From NCBI RefSeq assembly GCF_000758605.1, contig NZ_CP009282.1, positions 6,820,001 through 6,884,000 on the forward strand: a DNA stretch of 64,000 nucleotides. The letters run 5' to 3'. Origin of the DNA: Paenibacillus sp. FSL R5-0912 (GTDB taxonomy: Bacteria > Bacillota > Bacilli > Paenibacillales > Paenibacillaceae). A program made the translations under genes and the position numbers. Position 1 is the stretch's first letter. Every line of letters starts with the position of its first letter. This document shows, piece after piece, positions 45,534-54,713 of this stretch. The notes beneath the pieces were generated by a model. The model was not told the DNA's origin and ran no database searches. It was given only the letters and a program-made list of their open reading frames with translations.

Positions 45534-45879
45534 TCAATTTCCTCCAGCATAATATTCTTGTGTCTGTGTTATAGGTATGGGGAGACGCTCCGCCTGCTGA
45601 AAAAACGGTTCGTCACTTTAGTATAATCTCAACCGGGGGACTTCGTATATATATAAATACATAAAAGTTAGAAAGGGCAACCAGTGCTCCCGGTATATGG
45701 TATGCAGGGCACAACATTAGTATTGCTGCTTATCTGCTTATCTCCTCATATCACAAACTTACACTCATATACTTACATTTTGTAAGTCGTTATGGTATAG
45801 TAGAGTATATCCTTGCTGTAACGGACAAGCTTAAGCTTTAAACATACTAAATATTCTGGATAATAAGGGGTCTGTACCA
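45534..45879. other. Divergent promoter region
   Basis: This 346-nt gap separates the DUF2294-like gene (minus) and the flavin oxidoreductase gene (plus). The plus promoter and a palindrome are listed separately; nothing else is recognised. Confidence 0.5.
45772..45801 (+). promoter_or_regulatory. Promoter with overlapping palindromic operator
   Basis: A -35-like TTACAT (45773-45778) and a -10 TATAGT (45796-45801) are 17 nt apart, about 80 nt before the oxidoreductase start. The palindrome CTTACATTTTGTAAG (45772-45786) covers the -35, where a bound repressor would block polymerase. The regulator is unknown. Confidence 0.5.
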
Positions 45880-46992
45880 ATGAACAATCAAGGGAATGAT
45901 CAAGCGAAGCAAGCGGCTGAACCGGAGTTCGAGTTCGGTATTTATACACTCGGGGATATCGTAACCGATTGCCAAACGGGGCAGCGGATTAGCCCCCGCC
46001 AGCGGCTCCATGAAGTGATTGCTGCCGCGAAGCTTGCCGATGAAGCGGGTCTGGATGTATTCGGCGTAGGTGAACATCACCGGCTGGATTTCGTCATCTC
46101 CTCAGTACCGGTTGTGCTGGCAGCTATTGCCCAGGTTACAGAGCGGATTAAGCTTACCAGTGCAACCACTGTACTGAGTACGATTGATCCGGTTCGTGTC
46201 TTCGAGGATTTCGCCACTCTGGATCTGCTGTCGGACGGCCGGGCGGAGATTATCGCCGGGCGCGGCGCATTCCTGGAATCCTTCCCGCTGTTCGGCTATG
46301 AGCTGGAGGATTACAAACAGCTGTTCAGCGAGAATCTCGACCTGCTGCTCACGCTGAACCAGCATGAGGTCATGAACTGGGAAGGCAAGTTCCGCTCCCC
46401 GCTGCATAACGCCGAGATTGCCCCGCGTCCGCTGCAGCAGAAGCTTCCGCTCTGGGTGGGCATCGGCGGTTCGGCCGAAAGTGCCCAGAAGGCCGGAGAG
46501 CTGGGTGTAGGTATGGCCATCGCTATTCTGAGCGGCAGCCCGGAGCCTTTCCAGAATCTGGCCCACACCTACCGCCGCTCCGGCGCAGCAGCAGGGCACA
46601 GACCGGAAGACTTGAAGATTGCCATCACAAGCCACGGTTACATAGCCAAGACCTCCCGGCAGGCATTGGATGAGTACTATCCTTATTACTACAGCTACCG
46701 CAATGCGATTAGCCCGAAGCCCGGCCAGGAATACCGTGTCTCACGCGAAGAATTCGGCCGGTTCACCTCTCCGGACAATACCTTGGCCGTGGGCAGCCCG
46801 CAGCAGATTATTGAGAAGATCCTCTATCAGCATGAGCTGTTCGGCCATCACCGCTTCATGACCCAGCTGGATATCGGCGGCCTTCCCTATGCCAAGGTGG
46901 CAGAAGCCATTGAGCTGCTGGCAACAGAAGTAGCTCCGGTTGTGCGGCGCGAGCTCGCCAAGAAGCGCAGCGGCATCTCTTCCCCCCAATAA
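45880..46992 (+). CDS. LLM-class flavin-dependent oxidoreductase
   Basis: This 370-residue protein belongs to the bacterial-luciferase-like monooxygenase superfamily, which uses reduced FMN. Seen are EFEFGIYTLGD, DVFGVGEHHRLDF, TSATTVLSTIDPVRVFEDFA, GRAEIIAGRGAF and LWVGIGGSAESAQKAGELG. The start follows AAGGGG. It is monocistronic and ends at a strong hairpin. The substrate cannot be deduced. Confidence 0.92.
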   Translation: MNNQGNDQAKQAAEPEFEFGIYTLGDIVTDCQTGQRISPRQRLHEVIAAAKLADEAGLDVFGVGEHHRLDFVISSVPVVLAAIAQVTERIKLTSATTVLSTIDPVRVFEDFATLDLLSDGRAEIIAGRGAFLESFPLFGYELEDYKQLFSENLDLLLTLNQHEVMNWEGKFRSPLHNAEIAPRPLQQKLPLWVGIGGSAESAQKAGELGVGMAIAILSGSPEPFQNLAHTYRRSGAAAGHRPEDLKIAITSHGYIAKTSRQALDEYYPYYYSYRNAISPKPGQEYRVSREEFGRFTSPDNTLAVGSPQQIIEKILYQHELFGHHRFMTQLDIGGLPYAKVAEAIELLATEVAPVVRRELAKKRSGISSPQ

Positions 46993-47004
46993 TAAACAGA
47001 ACCA

Positions 47005-47042
47005 AAAAGGTTGCCGCCCGGTGATAGGGCGGCAACCTTTTT
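47005..47042. terminator. Bidirectional terminator
   Basis: AAAAAGGTTGCCGCCC and GGGCGGCAACCTTTTT form a perfect 16-bp stem around GGTGATA, with T-runs on both strands. It serves the oxidoreductase (plus) and the Rgg-like gene (minus). Confidence 0.95.
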
Positions 47043-47067
47043 GTGCGGAAATTAAAGAGTATATGTA

Positions 47068-47934
47068 TCAGAATATATCCGGCAGATGTATCCGGCACAC
47101 CTGCTGCAGCGCTTCATAACTGTCATTGAACTCAAGCTGCCGGAGAATATCCAGGTAACCCAATAACTGCTGGGTATCGTCTTTATGCTTCAGACAGAGC
47201 AGCGTGATCTCATGGTACACCAATGTGACAATTTTATCGTACAGCAGATTCGTCTTATCCGCTAAGGGCAGCGCTTTTTTAAGGAAGAACAGGCTTTGCT
47301 CGTAATTATGCTCTTTCAGGCAAATTTTCGCGATATTCTGCATCAGATGCTGCTGGATGGTCCGGCTCTCGGCAAAGTCATGGTATTTATCAAACTCATC
47401 TGCAGCCCTTAGTCCAAAAAAGATCGCGTCTCCGCTGCTTAACGTAAACAGGAAATTATTCAGCAGCTTGAACTCATACAGATACCATATATCCGCACCC
47501 ATCAGATAAGGCTTGATCTCCCCGGCTAATTCGCTTAACTGCCTGATCTCATCCTCCCGCTGATATTGAATCAGAAAACCCTGGCCCAGCAGATACAAAT
47601 GATAATAAGCCTCCGTGCGCGTCACCCCGTACAAGAAACGGCATTCATGGCTGATCGTTCTAACTTTGTCGAATTCATAACGGTTCGCCGCCTCCACCAG
47701 ACTTAAGTGAAGCGTACGTTTCTCCGGCTGTGCATAGCCATTCTGCAGGAACAGCAGCTCTTCAAGGGACATTTCCAGCTTGTCCAGCAGGAGGATCAGC
47801 TTGTCATATCCGGGATAATATTTACCGCCCTCAAAGCGTGACAAGTTGGAACGGCTCATAATCCCATCCGCCAGAATCGACTGGTTGATTCCTTTGGAGG
47901 AACGGATTTGCCTGATTGTAGAGCCCAGAAACAT
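47068..47934 (-). CDS. Rgg/GadR/MutR-like transcriptional regulator
   Basis: This 288-residue protein has an N-terminal XRE helix-turn-helix (IRQIRSSKGINQSILADG, then SRSNLSRFEGGKYYP) and a long helical C-terminal part with TPR-like repeats, as in Rgg peptide-responsive regulators. GGAGGGG lies 8 nt before the ATG at 47934. It is divergent from an MFS transporter gene with a 114-nt gap that holds an inverted repeat. No short peptide gene could be recognised nearby, so peptide control is only a family-based guess. Confidence 0.85.
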   Translation of the reverse strand: MFLGSTIRQIRSSKGINQSILADGIMSRSNLSRFEGGKYYPGYDKLILLLDKLEMSLEELLFLQNGYAQPEKRTLHLSLVEAANRYEFDKVRTISHECRFLYGVTRTEAYYHLYLLGQGFLIQYQREDEIRQLSELAGEIKPYLMGADIWYLYEFKLLNNFLFTLSSGDAIFFGLRAADEFDKYHDFAESRTIQQHLMQNIAKICLKEHNYEQSLFFLKKALPLADKTNLLYDKIVTLVYHEITLLCLKHKDDTQQLLGYLDILRQLEFNDSYEALQQVCRIHLPDIF

Positions 47935-47960
47935 GATATCACCCCTCCGCTCTGCCGTGT

Positions 47961-48009
47961 GAGTATACAGCACAATTTTCCGGTCTGATTTTCATTGTAT
48001 GCTACACTC
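47961..48009. promoter_or_regulatory. Candidate operator between rgg-like and MFS genes
   Basis: Arms GAGTATACAGCACAAT (47961-47976) and ATTGTATGCTACACTC (47994-48009) match at 11 of 16 positions when one is reversed. They lie in the middle of the divergent promoter region, as expected for a regulator site. The match is imperfect. Confidence 0.4.
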
Positions 48010-48048
48010 GGCACAAATCAAAATATAAAAAGCAGGGGAAGGATTATC

Positions 48049-49299
48049 ATGGGCTTTCATTTGTCACGGAAACTAAACCGTAGAGTATGGAACATTCTGG
48101 CCGGCACCTTTTTCACGAGAACTGCACTATTTATGAGCGTCCCTTATCTGGCCATCTTTCTGACGAGCCAAAAACATCTCTCCATCTTCCTGGCCGGCTG
48201 TGTTCTCAGTATCAATCCGCTGGTGAATGTGCTCTTCAGCGGCTTCGGAGGGGCGCTTGCGGACCGGCTGCCTCTGCACAAAATCATCGCCGTTGTCCCC
48301 ATAATCTGGGGAAGCCTATTCATTCTGTTCTATTATGCGGACGGCTTCCCGGCCTTCCTGCTGCTTAACGGCCTTAACGGATTATGCTACTCCATCTTCG
48401 AGCCTGCCAGTAAAAAAGTACTGTCCACCGAAACGCTCCCGGAGAACCGGCTGCTCGTCTTCAATCTGCGGTATACGGCGATAAATCTGGGCTGTTTTCT
48501 CGGCCCGCTGTTAAGCCTGATGTTCAATATGAAGCTGACTCTCTTTCCTTATGTTATTCTGGGCGTGCTTTATATTCTGTATGGCGTCTCCACACAATTC
48601 TTCTTCCGGCACGGGGGCCGCATCCACGCTTCTATTGCATCCCGGGGTATCGGCAGCCTTAAGAATCTTGGTGCAATTCGCAAGGACTATGTATTCCTCC
48701 TCCTGCTGGCTGGAATGAGCTTCTCCTTCTTCGGGTATTCTCAGCTGAACGGAACCGTATCCCAATATTTAAACGCCACTTCTGCCTTGGCCGACGGTGC
48801 CCGGATGTATTCGGTGATCCTGTCGCTCAATGCGGTTGTTATTCTGGCTGCGCAATTTGCCGTGCTGCGCTGGATCTCGAAGTGGAATCCTTTCCACGTG
48901 GTACTCGCCAGTAATCTGCTGATTGCCGCAAGCTTTCTGTTCTTTGTGTTGCCCGTCTCCCCGTTGATGCCGCTGCTGTTCATTATAGTGTTCAGTCTGG
49001 GGGAGCTGCTGATTGGTGCGCGGTTCGATGCCTTAGTGGATGAGCTGTCTCCGGAGAGTAATAAGGGACTCTATTTCGGCTGCTCGGAGTTTGTTAAGAT
49101 CGGAACCACTTTCGGCCCTATGCTCGGGGCGGGTCTGCTAGGGCTGTACGGGGTAGAATCGCCTGTTCCGGTGTTCGGACTGATCGGCGGGATTACTGCT
49201 GCCGGGGCTGCTCTGATCGGAGGCGCAAGGTTCCAGCATCTGCGGAAGACCCGCTCACCAGAATTAATGGATGAAGAACCGGCTGCCCTAATCCGTTAA
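48049..49299 (+). CDS. MFS transporter
   Basis: This 416-residue membrane protein has about 12 hydrophobic segments. The start at 48049 has GGGGAAGG upstream. FGGALADRLPLHKIIAV near residue 70 matches the MFS loop 2-3 motif, and EPASKKVLSTETLPENR is typical of drug-efflux-like members. It pairs with the divergent Rgg-like regulator, which probably controls it. Its stop codon overlaps that of the convergent cheB by 4 nt. The cargo is unknown. Confidence 0.9.
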   Translation: MGFHLSRKLNRRVWNILAGTFFTRTALFMSVPYLAIFLTSQKHLSIFLAGCVLSINPLVNVLFSGFGGALADRLPLHKIIAVVPIIWGSLFILFYYADGFPAFLLLNGLNGLCYSIFEPASKKVLSTETLPENRLLVFNLRYTAINLGCFLGPLLSLMFNMKLTLFPYVILGVLYILYGVSTQFFFRHGGRIHASIASRGIGSLKNLGAIRKDYVFLLLLAGMSFSFFGYSQLNGTVSQYLNATSALADGARMYSVILSLNAVVILAAQFAVLRWISKWNPFHVVLASNLLIAASFLFFVLPVSPLMPLLFIIVFSLGELLIGARFDALVDELSPESNKGLYFGCSEFVKIGTTFGPMLGAGLLGLYGVESPVPVFGLIGGITAAGAALIGGARFQHLRKTRSPELMDEEPAALIR

Positions 49300-50402
49300 T
49301 AATTATCTGAACTATTATGAAATATACTTATTATCTTTCCGGCGATTTGTGGAAGGGGCAAAATATGATCAATACACTTCAGCTCTACCGCAGCTCTGGG
49401 CATGCCATACACCACGCAGGTAGCCTCTGATTCGGCTATCGTGACGGACTGGAACGCAGCCTGCTTGGCCCGCTGCATCGCCTGTGCACCATCAGCTCCC
49501 ATACCGGTCATAATGACGTAACCCTTTTTCAGCCCCTTCAGCCGTGTGACGGAATCGAACATAACCTCTACAGAGGGGCGGTGCCCATTCACCGTATTGT
49601 GCTCACTAATCACAATACGGTACGATCCGGCGCCGGTATTCTCTATTTCCATATGCTTGCCTCCGGGTGCAATATAGACATTTCCGGGCTCCAGGATTTG
49701 ATGATGCGTTGCCTCCACCACATGCAGAGCGGCATGCTGATCCAGCCGCTGAGCAAGTGAAGCCGTGAATTTAACCGGCATATGTTGAACGACAACAACG
49801 GGAACCGCAAGATCCTCCGGCAAGGAGGTAAGCAGCGTCTCAAGCGCCTTAGGTCCTCCGGTTGAGGTGCCCACTGCGCATATCCCGCTGATCATTGGGG
49901 ATGTTCGTTTTCTTTCACGCTGAACCGAAGCCGCAGGCCCCGCCGTTTGGGCCGGCAGAGCACGCCGTTTGGGCGGCTCCCCTCCCCACTTTGTGACCGA
50001 TTGATGAGAGGATGCCGCTGCCTGCAGCATCACCAGCAGTTCGTTCTGCTTGTTCCCGAGTTCTGCCGAGATGGAACCGGAGGGTTTAGCAATAAAGTCA
50101 ACTGCCCCCAGCATCAAAGCCTGAATGGTAGCGTCGGCACCTTCCCGGGTGAGCGAGCTAACCATAATCACCGGAGTAGGCCTAAGCTTCATTATTTCCC
50201 CCAGCGCCTTCAGCCCGTCCATGATGGGCATCTCAACATCCATAGTCACCACATCCGGCTGAAGGGCCAGCACCTGCTGTACGGCCTCTAATCCGTTTCT
50301 GGCAACGCCGGCCACTTCAAAACCGGAAAACTCCTTAATCATTTCCGTCAGAAGCCTTCTCATAAAGGCAGAATCATCTACGATCAGTACGCGCTTATTC
50401 AT
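49296..50402 (-). CDS. cheB: Chemotaxis protein-glutamate methylesterase/deamidase
   Basis: This 368-residue protein has a receiver domain (VDDSAFMRRLL, phosphorylated Asp in VVTMDVEMP) and, after a linker, a methylesterase domain with the catalytic Ser in GTSTGGPKAL, His in VVQHMP and Asp in MTGMGADGAQAM. It removes methyl groups from chemoreceptors. AAGGAGG lies 7 nt before the ATG. It is the last gene of cheA-MCP-cheW-cheB. No cheR is present here, so the matching methyltransferase must be elsewhere. Confidence 0.96.
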   Translation of the reverse strand: MNKRVLIVDDSAFMRRLLTEMIKEFSGFEVAGVARNGLEAVQQVLALQPDVVTMDVEMPIMDGLKALGEIMKLRPTPVIMVSSLTREGADATIQALMLGAVDFIAKPSGSISAELGNKQNELLVMLQAAASSHQSVTKWGGEPPKRRALPAQTAGPAASVQRERKRTSPMISGICAVGTSTGGPKALETLLTSLPEDLAVPVVVVQHMPVKFTASLAQRLDQHAALHVVEATHHQILEPGNVYIAPGGKHMEIENTGAGSYRIVISEHNTVNGHRPSVEVMFDSVTRLKGLKKGYVIMTGMGADGAQAMQRAKQAAFQSVTIAESEATCVVYGMPRAAVELKCIDHILPLPQIAGKIISIFHNSSDNY

Positions 50403-50440
50403 TTCTTCGCCTCCTTGCTCCCTAATCCTGTAAATGAAAC

Positions 50441-50875
50441 CTAACTGCCCGCTTCTTCAAATAAGTGCTCCAGTTTCAGCACACTGACAAGTCCATTGTC
50501 CGATTTGCCAATCCCCTCGAAGAACGTGCCGTTCAGGGTTCCCAGCCGTTCCGGCGGTGCTTGCATATCATGGATGCGCACCACCTTATTCACGTGATCC
50601 ACGAGCACACCCACCTTCTCATCCTGGCGGTTGATTACTATTATCCGTGTACGTTTGGTCAACGGAATGTCTTCGAATCCAAAGCGTTTGCGTAAACTGA
50701 TCACCGGTACGATCTTGCCCCTCAGGTTAATGACCCCTTCAACAAAAGCAGGAGTATGTGGAAGACGGGTGATTTCCTGCACACGGATAATTTCATGAAT
50801 ATCCTGGATCGGAATGGCATACTGTTCCTGGCCCATCCCAAATTCGACATATTGATTTGCTGTATCCAGCGTCAT
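50441..50875 (-). CDS. cheW: Chemotaxis coupling protein
   Basis: This 144-residue CheW couples receptors to CheA. The full CheW fold is recognisable from YVEFGMGQEQYAIPIQDIHE, through RLPHTPAFVEGVINLRGKIV with VISLRKRF, to KVGVLVDHVNKVVRI. AGGTGA precedes the ATG. It lies 24 nt after the receptor gene and 38 nt before cheB, so all share one transcript. Confidence 0.96.
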   Translation of the reverse strand: MTLDTANQYVEFGMGQEQYAIPIQDIHEIIRVQEITRLPHTPAFVEGVINLRGKIVPVISLRKRFGFEDIPLTKRTRIIVINRQDEKVGVLVDHVNKVVRIHDMQAPPERLGTLNGTFFEGIGKSDNGLVSVLKLEHLFEEAGS

Positions 50876-50899
50876 CTAGCTTCACCTGTCTTTCTCGGA

Positions 50900-52507
50900 T
50901 TAAGACATCCGAAACGCTGCCAGCGACTCGTTCAGCTGAGCTGTGGAATCCACCAGATCATGCGAGGAGGCCGCAGTCTCTTCTGCACAGGCACAGACTT
51001 CCTGGCTGGCAGCCGCAATGCTCTGTACTGACCGTAGCACGTCGTCCGCCTGGGCTGCCTGTTCTTCGCTGGCCGCAGCAATTTCGGTGATTAACTGGGC
51101 CGTTTCACCCACAATCCCTTTAATCTTGTCAAAGGCGGCTGCCGCATCCAAGGAGGATTGCACTCCCAAACCTACTGCCGATACACTTTTTACCGTATTT
51201 TCCTGCATAGTCTCAATAATCTGAGAGATTTGCCGGGTAGCTTCCCCGCTCCGTTCCGCCAGCTTACGGACTTCGTCGGCCACTACTGCAAAACCTCTGC
51301 CGTGTTCACCGGCTCTGGCTGCTTCAATCGCAGCATTCAGTGCCAGCAGATTGGTCTGCTCCGCAATATCATCAATCAGATCGAGGATATTCCCGATTTT
51401 CTTGGAATCTTCCTGCAGCTTGTTCATCTGTTCGCTTGCCGCATTCATCTCATTGATCGAGGCATCGACTATACGCATATTCTCTGTAGAAATACCTACA
51501 GTCTGTTGATACATCGTGGATGCCCTTTCCGCATTCTGCGCTACTGAAGTAACGGCCATCGACAGTTCAGACACCAGCATCGTCATCGTCTGGGCATCAT
51601 TAGCCTGATGTGTACTGCTTCTTACTACTTCTTCTGTGTTCATCGAAATTTCCCGCGAGGCTGTAGAGACTGTATGTGACAGAGTTACCGACTTTTCGAT
51701 CAGTCCCTTAATTTTGCCAGTCATATTATTAATTGCGAGTGCCACCTGTCCAATTTCATCCTTGCTCTTGAGGTTAAGCGGTTCAACTGTAAGGTCGCCT
51801 GCAGTCAATCTTTCCATAACTATCTGAATCATCTTAAAAGCCGAACCAATTTTCCGGATATAGAGGAAACCCATGATGAAGGAAGCCATTAGCAGGGCTA
51901 CGCTGACTGCAGCTACCTTTATGAAGGAAAGGTGAATTGATTCTTCAGAGCCCTTAACCTCGTTCACCATAAATGCCTCGACGATGCCTGATGCCGAATC
52001 GAGCTTGTCGCGTGCTTCCGTAAACTGATCCACCCGCAGCAGCTCATTTGTTACCTTTCTTTCCCCGGGAGACTGCAGCAGCTGGTCAATGATTCCAGTC
52101 CACTCCACGAACAGCATTCTGGCCTCTCCAAGCTCCCTCAAGATATCACTTCCGGCTTCACTTCTCAGGTCAAGAATCCGCCGGTCATTATAGGTCTTCA
52201 GGATATCTTCAGCCCTTCCTATTCTTTCGGCTACCTGGGCAATGTTCTCCCGGTAATCCGCAACGGCCTTCTCGTCTCCGGTAGCCAGATGTAGCTGTAC
52301 CGCAGAATAAGCCTGATACATATCCCTGTCGGCATTGAGCATATATGAGGTCAAATTATAGCCGTGATCGTAGAATACGCGTTTCAAATTATTATCGGAT
52401 GAAATTACCAGGTTAAGCGATAAATACGAAGTTAGAGCCATAGCTAGAATCGGAATCAGCAGGATGGACAGCAGCTTGGTTTTCACAGACATCTTCAGCT
52501 TTTTCAT
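50900..52507 (-). CDS. Methyl-accepting chemotaxis protein, cluster receptor
   Basis: This 535-residue receptor has a membrane segment at about 11-33, an extracellular four-helix-bundle-like sensor (about 35-185, all helical, with DRDMYQAYSAVQLHLATG), a second membrane segment near 188-208, HAMP and a signalling domain with the canonical EQTNLLALNAAIEAARAGE. The start at 52507 has only a weak GGGGAA site. Its place between cheA and cheW suggests it is the dedicated receptor of this system. Confidence 0.92.
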   Translation of the reverse strand: MKKLKMSVKTKLLSILLIPILAMALTSYLSLNLVISSDNNLKRVFYDHGYNLTSYMLNADRDMYQAYSAVQLHLATGDEKAVADYRENIAQVAERIGRAEDILKTYNDRRILDLRSEAGSDILRELGEARMLFVEWTGIIDQLLQSPGERKVTNELLRVDQFTEARDKLDSASGIVEAFMVNEVKGSEESIHLSFIKVAAVSVALLMASFIMGFLYIRKIGSAFKMIQIVMERLTAGDLTVEPLNLKSKDEIGQVALAINNMTGKIKGLIEKSVTLSHTVSTASREISMNTEEVVRSSTHQANDAQTMTMLVSELSMAVTSVAQNAERASTMYQQTVGISTENMRIVDASINEMNAASEQMNKLQEDSKKIGNILDLIDDIAEQTNLLALNAAIEAARAGEHGRGFAVVADEVRKLAERSGEATRQISQIIETMQENTVKSVSAVGLGVQSSLDAAAAFDKIKGIVGETAQLITEIAAASEEQAAQADDVLRSVQSIAAASQEVCACAEETAASSHDLVDSTAQLNESLAAFRMS

Positions 52508-52527
52508 TTTTGTTCCCCGCATTCGAT

Positions 52528-54585
52528 TTAGAATAATGAACCGATATCAAAAATCAATGCAACTCTGCCGTCTCCCAGAATAGTTGCTCCCGTAACGCAT
52601 TTGGTTCTTCCCATGTATTTGCCGATGGACTTTACCACAATATCCGCATTCCCGTTCAACTCATCCACTAATAAGGCGATGCGTTTCTCGGCCATGCCGA
52701 TAATGACAACCTGGTGATACACTTTTTCCTGATAGGGTTTGTCCCAGCCCAGCACATCCTGCATACTTGTCAACGGAAGGACTTCCCCCCGCAGGTTGAT
52801 AATCGGCTGTCTCCGGATGTAACCGATCTCCTCCGGCTTCAGCCGGATAATCCCCAGAATATTAGACATAGGCAGAATAAAACTTGTGCCGTTGACTTTG
52901 ATCTGCAGCCCCGGAATAATTGCCAGCGTCAGCGGCAGACGGATCAGAAACTCCGTTCCCTTGCCCACCTCACTCCGGATGTCGATTACACCATTCAATT
53001 TCTCAATATGATCGCGGACGATATCCATTCCGACACCACGCCCGGAGATGTCACTGACTACAGCCGCCATAGAGAATCCAGGCTTGAAAATTAAATGAAC
53101 AGCCTCGCGCTCTGTTAGTACAGCTGCTTCCTCTTCACTAAGGATCTGCTTCTTCACTGCGCTCCGCCTGATCACCTCAGGATCAATTCCGCCTCCGTCA
53201 TCCTTCACCCGGATTACCACCTGATTACCCTCGTGGCAAGCTTGTACGGTTAATATCCCTTTCGGGGGTTTCCCGTTGCGTAACCGTTCTTCTTCGGATT
53301 CGATTCCATGATCCACTCCGTTTCGGAGCAAATGTATAAGCGGATCCGTTATTTCTTCAATGACGGTCCGGTCCATTTCTGTCTCTCCGCCAAGCAGCTG
53401 CAGATCAACCTCTTTCCCCAACTGCTTCGATAAGTCCCTTACGATCCGGGGCAGACGGCTGAACAATTGCTCTGCAGGCAGCATTCGGATCTTCATTACC
53501 TGCTCCTGCAATTCATGTATAACCCGCCCCAGGTGATCGGTCTGCCCAACCAGCTTCGGGAGAGCCTCGTCGGTGCGGTAACGCTGATTCAGATTCTGGC
53601 CGGCCTGCTTGATCCCAACCTGGTCAATCAGAAGTTCTCCCACTAGATTCATCAGATGCTCAAGGCGTTCTACATCTACCCGGATGGAACGGGCTCTTTT
53701 ACGATCCTGCGTCTGAGCACTATCGGGAACCTGTGAATTCGCGGTCAGCTGCACTGTAGCGGTAGCACCAGACGATTCATCCTCCTGCTCCATCAGAACA
53801 GCCTGTATATGGACATACGCTACCTCAACCAGAGAGGCAATCTTCCTGTGAAGCTCCTCAACCTGCAGATGCGTAATGAGGAGGAATTCCAGCTTGGCGA
53901 AGGAGGTCTCATCCGCTTCCGCAGCACTGTCATCTATCGGAGGATTCTGCTTCACAATCTCTGCAAGATCGGCAATGCGCTGTTGGATGATTGAAGCCCG
54001 GGCCGCCCTCATCAGACAATCCTGTTCCAGAATGACCTCTACAGCCAGTATCGATTTCCCTTGTTCTTTGCCCTCAAGACAATGATAACGTTCATCCAGA
54101 TTCAGAGCGGATTGCAGCGGCTTCTCCTGAATCTCGCTATATGCAGGGTCCGCTGATACAGGTAGCTGTGCCACCGGGCCGTTATTGCGGAAATGAACGA
54201 TACGCCCGATAATCCCCGAAATCTCCGTCCCGGCAGAGCCAGAAGCAATGTCATCTTTTAATTGTCTGATCGTATCCAAACTATCAATGAGGAGAACAAT
54301 TAATTCATTTTCCAGCTTCAACTGCCCGTTACGGATTAAATCCAGCAGAGATTCCATCTCATGTGTTACATTTTTAACCGGATCAAAGCCCATGGCCGCA
54401 GAAGAACCCTTCAAAGTATGTGCTGCGCGGAATAAGGACTGGATGGTTCCACTGTCGCAATCACCCTGTTCAAGAAGAAGTAGTTTTTCCTCCATAATCT
54501 GAATTTGTTCGTCTGCTTCCTCCATAAAAACATCCATAAACTGGTTCATATCCAAACAAGACCACCACATTCCCAGGGAAACCAT
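52528..54585 (-). CDS. cheA: Chemotaxis histidine kinase
   Basis: This 685-residue CheA has an HPt domain with the phosphorylated His in RAAHTLKGSSAAMGF, a region near 160-270 that may bind a response regulator, a dimerisation domain (about 300-380), a kinase domain (HLLRNGVDHGIE, VKDDGGGIDPE, SGRGVGMDIV) and a C-terminal CheW-like domain. The ATG at 54585 has AAGGA 8 nt upstream. A TTG at 54555 would give MDMNQF, the usual CheA beginning, so the start is uncertain by 10 codons. It heads the cheA-MCP-cheW-cheB unit. Confidence 0.95.
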   Translation of the reverse strand: MVSLGMWWSCLDMNQFMDVFMEEADEQIQIMEEKLLLLEQGDCDSGTIQSLFRAAHTLKGSSAAMGFDPVKNVTHEMESLLDLIRNGQLKLENELIVLLIDSLDTIRQLKDDIASGSAGTEISGIIGRIVHFRNNGPVAQLPVSADPAYSEIQEKPLQSALNLDERYHCLEGKEQGKSILAVEVILEQDCLMRAARASIIQQRIADLAEIVKQNPPIDDSAAEADETSFAKLEFLLITHLQVEELHRKIASLVEVAYVHIQAVLMEQEDESSGATATVQLTANSQVPDSAQTQDRKRARSIRVDVERLEHLMNLVGELLIDQVGIKQAGQNLNQRYRTDEALPKLVGQTDHLGRVIHELQEQVMKIRMLPAEQLFSRLPRIVRDLSKQLGKEVDLQLLGGETEMDRTVIEEITDPLIHLLRNGVDHGIESEEERLRNGKPPKGILTVQACHEGNQVVIRVKDDGGGIDPEVIRRSAVKKQILSEEEAAVLTEREAVHLIFKPGFSMAAVVSDISGRGVGMDIVRDHIEKLNGVIDIRSEVGKGTEFLIRLPLTLAIIPGLQIKVNGTSFILPMSNILGIIRLKPEEIGYIRRQPIINLRGEVLPLTSMQDVLGWDKPYQEKVYHQVVIIGMAEKRIALLVDELNGNADIVVKSIGKYMGRTKCVTGATILGDGRVALIFDIGSLF

Positions 54586-54713
54586 CCCTTATTTCCTTTA
54601 CAATCTAGTTTTATCAAACAAATCTAGACATAATGTGATGTAAATATAATAAAATCTGAATAAGATATGATAGAATCATAGATATGAGTCCTTTTCTTGG
54701 AGGTAATCCAACT

